From: Erythrobacter sanguineus
Lineage (GTDB): Bacteria > Pseudomonadota > Alphaproteobacteria > Sphingomonadales > Sphingomonadaceae
Assembly: GCA_945878845.1 (NCBI GenBank)
Contig: CAMCUB010000032.1
Coordinates: 1-39,743 of the forward strand
Length of the DNA: 39,743 nt
Direction of reading: 5' to 3'
Part shown: one piece after another, positions 1 to 8,489 of the stretch
Numbering within the stretch: the stretch's first letter is position 1
Layout: each line of letters begins with the position of its first letter
The notes under the pieces: model-generated
The model's input: only the letters and a program-made list of their open reading frames with translations
Database searches by the model: none
What the model was told of the DNA's origin: nothing
Program-made: the position numbers and the translations under genes

Positions 1-1
1 G

Positions 2-712
2 TCGACGCTCACCACCAACCTCGCAGTCGCGCTGGCGAAGATGGGCCGCCGGGTGGGGGTGATCGATGGCGACATCTACGGCCCCTCGCAGCCCAAGCTT
101 CTGAAAACCGAGGGTATCAAGCCCGGCGCGACGCCCGACGGCGCGCAGCTGGTGGCGATCGACAGCCCCTATAACGTCAAGGTGCTCTCGATGGGGCACA
201 TCGTTGCACCCGGCAAGGCGCTGGCGTGGCGCGGGCCGATGACCGGCAAGGCGCTCTCGCAGCTGATCGACGCCGACTGGGGCGAGACCGATCTGCTGCT
301 GGTCGACCTGCCGCCGGGGACGGGCGACGTGCAGCTCTCGATGCTCTCTGCCCACAAGCCCGATGGCGCGGTGCTGGTCTCGACCCCGCAGGACCTCGCG
401 CTGATCGACGCCGCGCGCGCCGGGCAATTGTTCGAGCAAGGCGAGGTGCCGATCATCGGGCTGGTCGAGAACATGGCGGGCTATGAATGCCCGCATTGCG
501 GCGAGGTCAGCGATCCCTTCGGCTCGGGCGGGGTCGAGAAATTCGCCGCCGCGCTGGAAATTCCCTTCCTTGGCCGCGTGCCCCTGACCCTCGCGACCCG
601 CATTGCGGGCGACAAGGGCGAGCCGCCTGCCGCGGGCGATGACGAGACCGCAGAGCCGTTCCGCGCCATCGCCGAAAAGCTCGGCCGGTGGCTGGATACG
701 GGGAAGCTGTAG
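2..712 (+). CDS. apbC: Mrp/ApbC (NBP35-type) iron-sulfur cluster carrier ATPase, 5' truncated
   Basis: The frame is open from base 2, so the gene starts before the window. The first visible residues, STLTTNLAVALAKMGRRVGVIDGD, are what follows the deviant Walker A (GKGGVGKST) of this ParA-like family. Further on are the DxDIYGPSQP segment, the LPPGTGD switch region and, near the C-terminus, a CPHCG pair of cysteines that in family members binds a bridging [4Fe-4S] cluster in the homodimer. From knowledge of the family, the protein is a cytosolic ATP-dependent carrier that hands Fe-S clusters to apo-enzymes. The following gene encodes a molybdenum hydroxylase subunit and begins 4 bases after the stop, so the two are probably co-transcribed. 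About 236 residues are visible. The family call is firm; the physiological client is not known from sequence. Confidence 0.93.
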   Translation, partial: STLTTNLAVALAKMGRRVGVIDGDIYGPSQPKLLKTEGIKPGATPDGAQLVAIDSPYNVKVLSMGHIVAPGKALAWRGPMTGKALSQLIDADWGETDLLLVDLPPGTGDVQLSMLSAHKPDGAVLVSTPQDLALIDAARAGQLFEQGEVPIIGLVENMAGYECPHCGEVSDPFGSGGVEKFAAALEIPFLGRVPLTLATRIAGDKGEPPAAGDDETAEPFRAIAEKLGRWLDTGKL

Positions 713-716
713 AACA

Positions 717-3002
717 ATGCAGGTCTCGCGGCGCGGACTTCTGGCAGGGGCAGCGGCGGGGGGCGGCCTCGTGGTCGCCTGGTGGCTGATGCCGCGCACC
801 TACCGCACGCCGCTTGTGGCCGCGCGGGCCGAGCATGTGTTCGGCGCGTGGCTCAAGATCGCGGCGGACGGCGTGGTGACGGTCGCCGTGCCGCAGCTCG
901 AGATGGGGCAGGGGATCACCACCATCCTGCCGCAGATCATCGCCACTGAACTGGGCGCGGACTGGCGGCAGATCGCGGTCGAGCCTGCGCCGGTCTCGGG
1001 CGTCTATGCCAATGTCCCGCTGGCGAAGGCGTGGATGGCGCTGTGGGATTCAAGCTTCGCGGGCCTTTCGCCCGCCACCGACGATCTGCTCGCGACCCGT
1101 TTTGCCCAATCGAGCCGCTTCAACGCGACTGCGGGCGGTACCTCGCTCGCCGCCTATGAAATGCCCTGCCGCGAGGCTGCCGCCGCCGCGCGCGCGATGC
1201 TCGCGCAGGCCGCCGCCGCGCGCTGGGGGGTGTCGTGGGAGGAATGCGAAGTCGAGAACGGGCTCGTCACCCAAGGCGCCAACCGCGCAAGCTTTGGCGA
1301 GTTGGCCGAGGACGCCGCGGGCTACACCCCGCCCGATCCCCCGCCGCTGAAGTCCGAGCCGCCGCGCGAAAAGCCGCTGCCCGCCGATGTCGACGCCGCG
1401 CCCGCTTACCCGCGCATCGACCTGCCTTCCAAGGTTGACGGCTCGCACCGATTTGCCGGTGACGTGCGGCTGCCCGGCATGGTGTTCGCCTCGATCCGCC
1501 ACGGCCCCGCCGATGGCTCGGAGCTCGAAAGCTTCGACACCAAGGGGGCCGCCGCGATCAGGGGCCTCGCCGGGATCGTCCAGAGCAAGCGCTGGCTGGC
1601 GGTCGCCGCCGAGACCTGGTGGAGCGCCGAGACCGCCCTCGCCACGATGAAGCCGCGCTTCCGCACCGCCGGGCCGGTCAACAGCGCCGACATCGCCGCG
1701 CGGCTCGACACGCTGCTGACCGCGGGCGAGGCGCATGTGATTGCCGAGACCGGGTTCGGCGGCGATGCGCTCGGGCGGGTCGATATCGGGCGGCGCTACG
1801 AGGTCGAGCCCGCCTATGCCGCCCCGGTCGAAACCGCGACCGCGACCGCGCGGTTCGAGGACGGGCGGCTCGATCTGTGGATCGCCGCGCAGGCCCCAGA
1901 ACAGGTCCGCATCGCAGCCGCCCGCGCGATCGGCATCGCCACCGAGAAGGTCGCGCTCTACCCCACGCCGGCCGGCGGGAGCTTCGACGCGCGGCTCGAG
2001 CATGACCATGCAATCGAGATCGCGCTGATCGCCAAGGAGCTTGGCCGTCCGGTGCAGCTGGTCTGGCCGCGCCGCGACGAGCTGATCCGCTCCCGCCCGC
2101 GCGCGCCCTATTGGATGCTGCTCGGCGCACAGCTCGCCAAGGGCGCGCCCGGCGTCCCGGGCGGCACCATCGAGGCAATGCGCGTACGGGTGGCGACGCC
2201 TTCTTCCGCCCGCGAGTTCGGCCAGCGCCTGTTCGGCAACCGCACCACCATGGCCGCGATGCGCGACACCGCGGGCCAGCCCGACCCGCTCGCGGTTGAA
2301 GGCGCGCTGCCGCCTTACACCATCCCCGGCGTGATGGTGGAGCACATCCCCGCCGATATCGGCCTGCCGGTGGGCCGCGTGCGCGGCAATTCCTGGGGCC
2401 CGACGATCTTCGCGATCGAGAGCTTCATCGACGAGATCGCCGCAAAGTCGAAGCGCGAGCCGCTGTCGTTCCGCATGTCGATGCTGGGAGACGATGTGCG
2501 CCTCGCCGCCTGTCTGCAGCGCGCGGCGCAGCTTGCCGAATGGGACGGGGGCGTCGACCAGAGCGGGCAGGGCCTTGCCTGCGCGCGGCTCGGCGAGGGG
2601 CCGGATGCCCCGCGCATCGCCTGCGTCGCGACCGCGCGGCAAGGCGAGGGCGGCGTGCGCGTGGTGCGGCTGTCGGCGGCGGTCGATATCGGCCGGATCA
2701 TCAACCACGACATCGCCAAGCAGCAGATCGAGGGCGGTCTGGTCTTCGGCATCGGCATCGCGCTCGGCAATGCGGTGCGGCTGCGCGCCGGGCTGCCCGA
2801 GGCGGCGGGCGAGACTGCGCTTGGCCTCCCCACCCTCGCCGATTGTCCCGAAATGCGGGTGGTGTTCATCGCCAGCGACGCCGCCCCCGCCGATCCGGGT
2901 GAGCTTGGCGCGGTGGTCGCCCCGCCGGCGATCGCCAATGCGTTCTATTCGGCCACAGGCTTGCGCCTGCGCCGCCTGCCCCTACTTTCGGACGGCATAT
3001 GA
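717..3002 (+). CDS. xanthine dehydrogenase-family molybdopterin-binding subunit (IorB/aldehyde oxidase type), Tat-exported
   Basis: This is the large molybdenum-cofactor subunit of a molybdenum hydroxylase, 762 residues from the ATG at 717. The N-terminus carries a twin-arginine signal (SRRGLLAGAAAGGG followed by a hydrophobic run), so the enzyme is probably periplasmic. Repeated Ald_Xan_dh_C2-like segments follow, including EMGQGITTILPQIIATELGADW near residue 63, a GGSFDAR stretch in the middle and a C-terminal VDIGRIINHDIAKQQIEGG signature. IorB-like enzymes normally partner with a small two-[2Fe-2S] subunit. None is encoded on either side here, so the partner lies elsewhere or upstream of the window. 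Longer readings of the frame start inside apbC; the ATG placed just before the Tat motif is preferred. The substrate (aldehyde or N-heterocycle) cannot be read from sequence. Confidence 0.88.
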   Translation: MQVSRRGLLAGAAAGGGLVVAWWLMPRTYRTPLVAARAEHVFGAWLKIAADGVVTVAVPQLEMGQGITTILPQIIATELGADWRQIAVEPAPVSGVYANVPLAKAWMALWDSSFAGLSPATDDLLATRFAQSSRFNATAGGTSLAAYEMPCREAAAAARAMLAQAAAARWGVSWEECEVENGLVTQGANRASFGELAEDAAGYTPPDPPPLKSEPPREKPLPADVDAAPAYPRIDLPSKVDGSHRFAGDVRLPGMVFASIRHGPADGSELESFDTKGAAAIRGLAGIVQSKRWLAVAAETWWSAETALATMKPRFRTAGPVNSADIAARLDTLLTAGEAHVIAETGFGGDALGRVDIGRRYEVEPAYAAPVETATATARFEDGRLDLWIAAQAPEQVRIAAARAIGIATEKVALYPTPAGGSFDARLEHDHAIEIALIAKELGRPVQLVWPRRDELIRSRPRAPYWMLLGAQLAKGAPGVPGGTIEAMRVRVATPSSAREFGQRLFGNRTTMAAMRDTAGQPDPLAVEGALPPYTIPGVMVEHIPADIGLPVGRVRGNSWGPTIFAIESFIDEIAAKSKREPLSFRMSMLGDDVRLAACLQRAAQLAEWDGGVDQSGQGLACARLGEGPDAPRIACVATARQGEGGVRVVRLSAAVDIGRIINHDIAKQQIEGGLVFGIGIALGNAVRLRAGLPEAAGETALGLPTLADCPEMRVVFIASDAAPADPGELGAVVAPPAIANAFYSATGLRLRRLPLLSDGI

Positions 3003-3081
3003 TCCTGACATTTTTGCAACATGATGCCGGGCCATTGCCTGAGGGCCGGAAACGAAACGCCTGCCGACCGTTAGGCGGGCT

Positions 3082-4116
3082 ATGACCTGGCAGACCCAGC
3101 GCCTTCCGGGCGACCATCCTCCTGCGAAAAGCGGCCGCATCGGCGTGCTGGTGATCAACCTCGGCACGCCCGACGGGCCCGATCCGGATTCGGTCAAGCG
3201 CTACCTCAAGCAGTTCCTGTCCGACACCCGCGTGGTCGAGATCCCGCCGATCGCCTGGCAGCTGATCCTGCGCGGGATCATCCTCAACACCCGCCCCCAG
3301 AAAAGCGCCAAGGCCTATCAGAAGATCTGGACCGACCGGGGCTCGCCGCTCGCCGACATCACCGCGCGGCAGGCCGAGGCGATGATGGGGCGGTTCGGCG
3401 AGCACGTGCAGGTCGATTGGGCGATGCGTTACGGTAACCCCTCGATCGAAAGCCGCCTCACCGCGCTGATGGCCGACGGCTGCGACCGCATCCTGATCGC
3501 GCCGATGTATCCGCAATACTGCGCCGCGACGACCGCGACCGTGTTCGACGAGGTGGCGCGGGTGCTCAAGAAGATGCGCTGGCAGCCCGCCTTGCGCTTC
3601 GTGCCGCCCTATCATGACGAGCCGGGTTATATCGGCGCGCTCGCCGACGATCTGACCCGGCAGGTGAAGGCGCTGACCTTCAAGCCCGAGGTGATGCTGC
3701 TGAGCTTCCACGGGATGCCGCAGCAGACGCTCGAGAAGGGCGATCCCTATTACTGCCACTGCTCCAAGACCGCGCGCCTGCTGCGCGAGGAGCTGGCGAC
3801 GCGGCCCGAATTTGCCGGCGTGCGGTTCGAAACGACCTTCCAGTCGCGCTTCGGCCCGGCCGCGTGGCTCGAACCTTCGACCGATGCGACCCTGATGGCC
3901 GAGGGCGACAAGGGCACCAAGCGCCTCGTGGTAGCCGCCCCCGGTTTCTCGGCGGATTGCGTCGAGACGCTGGAGGAACTGGCGCTCGAAGGGCGGGACG
4001 AATTTTTGGAGCACGGCGGCGAGGAATATGCCGTGCTCGATTGCCTCAACACCTCGGAAGATGGCCTCGCGATGATCGACGCGTTGCTGCGCCGAGAGCT
4101 TTCCGGATGGATTTGA
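3082..4116 (+). CDS. hemH: ferrochelatase (protoporphyrin ferrochelatase)
   Basis: This enzyme inserts Fe(II) into protoporphyrin IX, the last step of protoheme synthesis. The 344-residue length is normal. Family landmarks are the N-terminal VLVINLGTPDGP segment, RYGNPSIES near residue 116, the LSFHGMP motif with the metal-binding histidine at about H210, YYCHCSKTARLL, FQSRFGPAAWLEPST at about 253-267, and the C-terminal PGFSADCVETLEEL with the second acidic metal ligand near E284. The start at 3082 gives the usual short lead before the first beta strand. It lies 79 bases after the preceding gene and upstream of a cytochrome P450, a heme user, which may be coincidence. No membrane segment is seen. 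Confidence 0.96.
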   Translation: MTWQTQRLPGDHPPAKSGRIGVLVINLGTPDGPDPDSVKRYLKQFLSDTRVVEIPPIAWQLILRGIILNTRPQKSAKAYQKIWTDRGSPLADITARQAEAMMGRFGEHVQVDWAMRYGNPSIESRLTALMADGCDRILIAPMYPQYCAATTATVFDEVARVLKKMRWQPALRFVPPYHDEPGYIGALADDLTRQVKALTFKPEVMLLSFHGMPQQTLEKGDPYYCHCSKTARLLREELATRPEFAGVRFETTFQSRFGPAAWLEPSTDATLMAEGDKGTKRLVVAAPGFSADCVETLEELALEGRDEFLEHGGEEYAVLDCLNTSEDGLAMIDALLRRELSGWI

Positions 4117-4132
4117 CGCCTCGGAAACTTGC

Positions 4133-4145
4133 GTGAAACTTTCAC
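4133..4145. promoter_or_regulatory. small palindrome upstream of the P450 gene (candidate operator)
   Basis: GTGAAA-C-TTTCAC is a perfect 6-bp inverted repeat with one central base. It sits about 50 bases before the P450 start, inside a wider AACTT...AAGTT symmetry. Position and symmetry suit a repressor or activator site, but no regulator gene is adjacent, so this is inference only. Confidence 0.3.
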
Positions 4146-4194
4146 TAAGGTAAGTTGCGAATCCGAACCTGATTCACGGAGCATCAAGACGATC

Positions 4195-5622
4195 ATGGCC
4201 ACCCTTGCCGAAGCCCCGCAGGATAGCGAAACCAATGGCGGCAGCGCCCCTGCTGGCGCGCCGCGCCACTGGGGCGAGATGCGCCTGACCGAGGCCGATC
4301 TTGCCCACATCCCGGGCGAGGCTGGCTGGCCGGTGGTCGGCAACACCTTCACCATGCTCGCCGATCCGCACGCCTTTGCCGACCGGATGATCCGCACCCA
4401 CGGCAAGGTCTACAAGAACCGCGCCTTTGGCGGCTGGCAGATCGCATTGATCGGGGCCGAGGCGAACGAGCTCCTGCTGTTCAACAAGGACAAGATCTTC
4501 TCGAGCGAGCAGGGCTGGGGTCCGGTCCTCGACCAGCTCTTCCCGCGCGGGCTGATGCTGATCGATTTCGAGCACCACCGGATCGACCGCCGCGCGCTCT
4601 CGATCGCCTTCAAGCCCGAGCCGATGCGCCACTATTCGGGCGCGCTCAATCGCGGGATCGCCCGGGAAGTTGCGGGCTGGGCGGGGCCGCAAACCTTCTA
4701 TCCCGCGATCAAGAAGCTCACCCTCGATCTGGCCGCAGACAGCTTCATCGGCCTGCCGTGGGGGCCCGAGGCGGACAAGATCAACGAGGCTTTCGTCGAC
4801 ATGGTGCAGGCCTCGGTCGCGCCGATCCGCAAGCCGCTGCCCTTCACCAAGATGAAGAAGGGCGTCGATGGCCGCGCCTTCCTGGTCGACTATTTCACCA
4901 AGGAAACGCTGCGCCGCCGCGCCGAGGGCGGCGGGCAGGACATGTTCAGCCAGTTCGCCACCGCGACGCGCGAGGATGGCTCGCTGCTGCCGGTCGACGA
5001 GGTGGTCGATCACATGAACTTCCTGATGATGGCGGCGCATGACACCATCACCTCCTCGGCCACTTCGCTGATCTATCACCTCGCCACCAATCCCGAGTGG
5101 CAGGAGAAACTGCGCGAGGAAATCTTCGCGGTCACCGGCGGCCCGGATGGGGAGGGCAATCCGCGCCCCCTCGATTACGACGATCTCGCCAAGCTCGACC
5201 TCACCGAAATGGCTTTCAAGGAATCGCTGCGGATGATCCCGCCGGTCCCCTCGATGCCGCGCCGCGCGCTGCGCGAGTTCGAATATGGCGGCTACCGCAT
5301 CCCGGCGGGCGCGATGGTCGGGATCAACATCCACTGGACGCACCATTCGGAGGAATATTGGGAGAACCCCCACGCCTTCGATCCGCTGCGCTTCACGCCT
5401 GACAAGGTGAAGGCGCGGCACAAATATGCCTGGGTGCCGTTCGGCGGGGGCGCGCACATGTGCTTGGGGCTCCACTTTGCCTATATGCAAGTCAAGGTGC
5501 TGATGGCGCAGCTGCTCCAGCGCTACCGGATCGAGGCGGCGGCGGGCTACAACCCCGAGTGGCAGGACTGGCCGATCCCGCAGCCCAAGGACGGACTGAA
5601 GGTGGAATTCAAGCCGCTCTAA
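4195..5622 (+). CDS. cytochrome P450 monooxygenase
   Basis: A 475-residue soluble bacterial P450. The heme-thiolate motif FGGGAHMCLG is at about 416-425 with the axial cysteine near C423. The K-helix ExxR (ESLR) is at about 343-346, the I-helix AAHDTITSS (the oxygen-activating acid-alcohol pair) at about 280-288, and the N-terminal PGEAGWPVVGN segment leads into the fold. The I-helix has Ala where many P450s have Gly. The substrate is unknown; the overall look recalls CYP120/CYP51-like clans more than the short CYP153-type alkane hydroxylases, but that is an impression only. The start at 4195 (MATLAEAP) is preferred over an in-frame ATG at 4129 because the extra 22 residues fall in the presumed promoter region. 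Ferredoxin and reductase partners are not encoded nearby. Confidence 0.93.
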   Translation: MATLAEAPQDSETNGGSAPAGAPRHWGEMRLTEADLAHIPGEAGWPVVGNTFTMLADPHAFADRMIRTHGKVYKNRAFGGWQIALIGAEANELLLFNKDKIFSSEQGWGPVLDQLFPRGLMLIDFEHHRIDRRALSIAFKPEPMRHYSGALNRGIAREVAGWAGPQTFYPAIKKLTLDLAADSFIGLPWGPEADKINEAFVDMVQASVAPIRKPLPFTKMKKGVDGRAFLVDYFTKETLRRRAEGGGQDMFSQFATATREDGSLLPVDEVVDHMNFLMMAAHDTITSSATSLIYHLATNPEWQEKLREEIFAVTGGPDGEGNPRPLDYDDLAKLDLTEMAFKESLRMIPPVPSMPRRALREFEYGGYRIPAGAMVGINIHWTHHSEEYWENPHAFDPLRFTPDKVKARHKYAWVPFGGGAHMCLGLHFAYMQVKVLMAQLLQRYRIEAAAGYNPEWQDWPIPQPKDGLKVEFKPL

Positions 5623-5625
5623 CCC

Positions 5626-5730
5626 TCGTCATTGCGAGCCGAAGGCGCGGCAATCCATGGCCAGGGCGCGCGGCTGGCGCAGCCTCGGTCGATGGGTTGC
5701 TTCGTCGCCTGCGGCTCCTCGCAAAGACGA
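5626..5730. repeat. palindromic interspersed repeat (TCGTCATTGCGAG type)
   Basis: The spacer between two convergent genes begins with TCGTCATTGCGAG and ends with its near-complement CTCGCAAAGACGA. Internal arms (GGCAATCCATGG and GATGGGTTGCTTCG) are also roughly complementary, so the whole unit can fold into a long hairpin. CGTCATTGCGAG...GCAATCC palindromes are a well-known family of interspersed repeats in proteobacterial genomes. Sitting between the ends of two convergent genes, it may also act as a bidirectional terminator. Only one copy is seen in this window. Confidence 0.7.
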
Positions 5731-5735
5731 AGTGG

Positions 5736-5894
5736 TCAAAAATCGACCGCGATCCCGTCCTTCTCCCAATCGCCATAGCGGGTGGGAGACAGCGCCTCGT
5801 CGTTCTTGACGGGCTTGGGCGCGGGCACCGGATCGTTGGTCCAGTGGGCGGGCTTCTTGAAGGCCTTGGCGGCCTCGGACTTTTGCTTGGTCAT
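5736..5894 (-). CDS. DUF1674 protein, succinate dehydrogenase assembly factor 4 (SDHAF4) homologue
   Basis: A 52-residue gene. The translation begins MTKQKSEAAKAFKKPAHWTND and ends SPTRYGDWEKDGIAVDF. That C-terminal PTRYGDWE-K-G--DF block is the hallmark of DUF1674/SDHAF4. In eukaryotes and alphaproteobacteria this family binds flavinylated SdhA, protects it and promotes assembly of succinate dehydrogenase. The N-terminus is lysine-rich and presumably disordered, as in other members. Its ATG overlaps the TGA of the upstream VOC gene in an ATGA, so it is probably translationally coupled to that gene. No sdh gene is in the window. The identity is well supported by the motif despite the small size. 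Confidence 0.85.
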   Translation of the reverse strand: MTKQKSEAAKAFKKPAHWTNDPVPAPKPVKNDEALSPTRYGDWEKDGIAVDF

Positions 5895-6271
5895 GGCTGG
5901 ATTGACGCCCCGAAGACGATCAGGTTCCCGTCAGGCGCGCGGATCATCAGCTCGCGCTGACCGTAAGGCTGGTCGCGCGGGCCGACCACATCCCCGTCCG
6001 GGAGTGCTGCGAGCCGCTCGCTGAGCTGTTCCAGCACCGTCTCGACCGATTTGACGTCGATGTAATAGGCAAACCCGCCATGGGGCGTGCCAAGCTCGCT
6101 GCAATCGGTGTTCCCGAGCACACGCAGCCCCGCGCCCTCGCGCTCGAGATAGGCATAGCCGCCGTCATTGATGATCGCGGTGAAGCCGAGCGTTTCGGTA
6201 AGGAAGCGCAAGGCGCCCTCGAAGTCCGCGACATGCATGAAGGGGGTGATCTGGTAGGTGTTGCCGCTCAT
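5891..6271 (-). CDS. VOC family (glyoxalase/bleomycin-resistance fold) protein
   Basis: A 126-residue single-domain protein with paired beta-alpha-beta-beta-beta units. It starts QITPFMHVADFEGALRFLTETLGF and ends YGQRELMIRAPDGNLIVFG, with the PDGN-x-I-x-F ending typical of VOC enzymes. The metal-ligand pattern is partly present (H in FMHV; E in REL), but the substrate is unknown. A longer version could start at a TTG three codons earlier (6280); the ATG at 6271 is preferred, with a GAGAG ribosome site slightly far upstream. Its stop overlaps the start of the SDHAF4-like gene, forming a two-gene unit that diverges from rsmB. Confidence 0.8.
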   Translation of the reverse strand: MSGNTYQITPFMHVADFEGALRFLTETLGFTAIINDGGYAYLEREGAGLRVLGNTDCSELGTPHGGFAYYIDVKSVETVLEQLSERLAALPDGDVVGPRDQPYGQRELMIRAPDGNLIVFGASIQP

Positions 6272-6346
6272 CGGGCGCAAAATCTCTCGCGGGGGTGGCG
6301 GGTATCACCGCTAGCATAAGGCGGGCGACCCCGATAGAGCGCGCCA

Positions 6347-7597
6347 ATGGCACTCCCTCCCGGACTTCCCGTGCGCCGCGCTGCGCTGCGCCTCCTCGAT
6401 GCCGTGTTTCGGCGGGGTGAGACGCTCGAAACTGCCGAAGCCGCCGCGCTCGGCGATGTGCGCAAGGCCCCCGACCGCGCGCTGGCGAAAGCGATCGCGG
6501 GCGAGACGCTGCGCTGGCTGACCGACCTCGACAACCTCATCGATTCCGCCACCAAACAGAACCTGCCCGATGACGCCAAGGCGCGGATGGTGCTGCGGCT
6601 GATGCTCGCTCAGACCTTGCGGCTGGAGACGCCCCCGCACGCGGTGATCGCGACCGGCTTGCCGCTGCTGGCGGGCGGCCCGCGCAGGCTGGCGCATGGG
6701 GTGTTTTCAGCGCTGGTGAAGCCGGGGCGCAGTGTCCTGCCCGAGGCCCCGACCCTGCCCGAGCGCGTGACCGAGCGTTGGGGCGCGGACAAGGCCGCCG
6801 CCATTGCGCCGGGCCTGGCCTTCCCGCCCGAGCTCGACCTCGCCCTCAAACACGCCGCCGAGACCGAGACCCGCGCCGTGGCGATGGGCGGCGTCACTTT
6901 CGCCCCCGGCCATGTCCGCCTGCCGCGCGGCGCTGCGGTGGAGAGCCTTGCCGATTACAAGGCGGGCGACTGGTGGGTGCAGGACCTCGCCGCGTCGATC
7001 CCGGCGCGGTTGCTGGGTGACGGTGGAGGCCGCCACGCGCTCGACCTGTGCGCGGCGCCCGGCGGCAAGACGATGCAATTGGCAGCAAGCGGGTGGAACG
7101 TCACCGCGCTCGACAGCTCGAAACGGCGGCTGGAAGTGCTGAAGGACAACCTCAAGCGCACCGGCCTCAAGGCCTCGCCCGTGCGCGCCGATGCGCTGAC
7201 GTGGGAGCCCAAGCACCGCTTCGACGCAATCCTGATCGACGCGCCCTGCACCGCGACCGGCACCTGCCGCCGCCACCCCGACGTGCTCCACCGCATCGGC
7301 AAGGGGCAGATCGCCGAGATGGTCGAGCTGCAACGTAGCCTCGCCGCAAAGGCCGCCGAGTGGCTCAACCCCGGCGGGGTGCTGGTCTATGCGGTGTGCT
7401 CGCTCGAGGCCGAGGAGGGCGAGGAACAGGCCGCGTGGATCGACGCGGAACTGGGTCTGACGCCCGCGCCGATCACCGCCGAAGAACTCCCTGCGGGCCT
7501 CGCGCCCACCCCCGAGGGCTGGCTGCGCACCCATCCGGGGATGCTGGCCGAGCAAGGCGGGCTGGATGGGTTTTTTGTGGGGCGGTGGGTCAAATAG
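6347..7597 (+). CDS. rsmB: RsmB/NOP family 16S rRNA (cytosine-5) methyltransferase
   Basis: A 416-residue RNA methyltransferase that uses S-adenosylmethionine to form m5C in 16S rRNA (position 967 in E. coli numbering for RsmB). Residues 1 to about 140 form a NusB-like helical domain (VRRAALRLLDAVFRRGETLE...). The catalytic domain has the SAM motif LDLCAAPGGKTMQLA at about 231-245, motif IV DAPCTATGTCRRHPDV near 298-312 with one catalytic cysteine, and motif VI VYAVCSLEAEEGE near 345-358 with the other. A start at 6347 gives the usual NusB-like lead. It diverges from the VOC/SDHAF4 pair and converges on an unknown secreted protein gene. Confidence 0.93.
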   Translation: MALPPGLPVRRAALRLLDAVFRRGETLETAEAAALGDVRKAPDRALAKAIAGETLRWLTDLDNLIDSATKQNLPDDAKARMVLRLMLAQTLRLETPPHAVIATGLPLLAGGPRRLAHGVFSALVKPGRSVLPEAPTLPERVTERWGADKAAAIAPGLAFPPELDLALKHAAETETRAVAMGGVTFAPGHVRLPRGAAVESLADYKAGDWWVQDLAASIPARLLGDGGGRHALDLCAAPGGKTMQLAASGWNVTALDSSKRRLEVLKDNLKRTGLKASPVRADALTWEPKHRFDAILIDAPCTATGTCRRHPDVLHRIGKGQIAEMVELQRSLAAKAAEWLNPGGVLVYAVCSLEAEEGEEQAAWIDAELGLTPAPITAEELPAGLAPTPEGWLRTHPGMLAEQGGLDGFFVGRWVK

Positions 7598-7612
7598 CCA
7601 GCGCGCCCATGG

Positions 7613-8353
7613 TTAGCGACGCACGTTCCGGGCAAAACCAAGAAACCCTTTGGTAAACTGATACTGCACTTCGTTTCTCGCACGTTCAACATCGACTTCT
7701 GTTGTGGGCGGAAAGAAATTCAGAGACCCATCCGGGACTCCGCCAGAGTTTAGAACGATCTCTGATTGCAAAGTCGGGCTTGCGCCATAATAGCGATATG
7801 ACCAGCCGATGAACATATTGCTCTTCAACTGAGGGATATCGCGATAAGCGACAGTCGTTATTCCCAGTTCTGCATAGCAGCTTGACTGCGAATCCGTGAG
7901 CCGTTTGCCGGCCTTCAGCAAGGCAAAGCGTTTCTTGCGCTTTTCGCGCAATTCCTTTGATTCCTTGAGAGCTTCGCGGGACGGGAAAGCCTCCTCGACG
8001 ATGATCTCGTAACCAATGAGCCCTAGCGCGTTGGCACCCCCTTGCTTTCTGAGCAGGTCGATCTGAATTTCAGGGCTGAGATATTCCCGCATCAAGCTCT
8101 GGATTGCTTGCCGGCGGTTCTTGGTCGAGCCTTGATCTAGGGAGAAGCCGACCAGCGGGATTGCCGACAACGCGCCCCACATATCGGTGGTGTATTCGTC
8201 GATCGGCCAGACGTGCAGTTCGCAGCGGGAGCCATCCGGGCCCTTCTTGGGTGCCGTGACGGCGGGCAGGGAGGCGTCCTGCGCGGCCACGGGAGCAGCC
8301 GCCACCGTCCCTGCAAATGCGGTCAGGAAAATCCGGAATAGTCTGAGGTTCAT
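7613..8353 (-). CDS. secreted protein of unknown function
   Basis: I do not recognise the family. From the ATG at 8353 the 246-residue product starts with a clear signal peptide (MNLRLFRIFLTAFAGTVAAAPVAAQ, cleavage probably after AAQ or AAA). There is no other obvious membrane segment. A segment rich in charged residues (EALKESKELREKRKKRFALLKAGKRL) lies in the middle and two cysteines are visible in the mature part. An in-frame extension to 8467 exists but would bury the signal peptide, so it is not used. Base composition is less GC-rich than the flanking genes, hinting at lateral acquisition. It is convergent with rsmB, leaving only 15 bases between the stops. Confidence 0.65.
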   Translation of the reverse strand: MNLRLFRIFLTAFAGTVAAAPVAAQDASLPAVTAPKKGPDGSRCELHVWPIDEYTTDMWGALSAIPLVGFSLDQGSTKNRRQAIQSLMREYLSPEIQIDLLRKQGGANALGLIGYEIIVEEAFPSREALKESKELREKRKKRFALLKAGKRLTDSQSSCYAELGITTVAYRDIPQLKSNMFIGWSYRYYGASPTLQSEIVLNSGGVPDGSLNFFPPTTEVDVERARNEVQYQFTKGFLGFARNVRR

Positions 8354-8489
8354 TGGCGCGGCCCATGTGACACGCAGGGCAACCGGGTGGCTGCGCTGTG
8401 TGCCGATCATACACGCGGCGGCATCGCGGACAAGCACAGAGGGGCGTGCATCAGTTTGTATTTGCACGCCTCGTGCCGCCGCGCGGACC

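Noticed and set aside
1050..5490. Long minus-strand frames opposite the molybdenum subunit, hemH and P450
   Set aside because: All are antisense shadows; the plus-strand genes carry full catalytic motifs.
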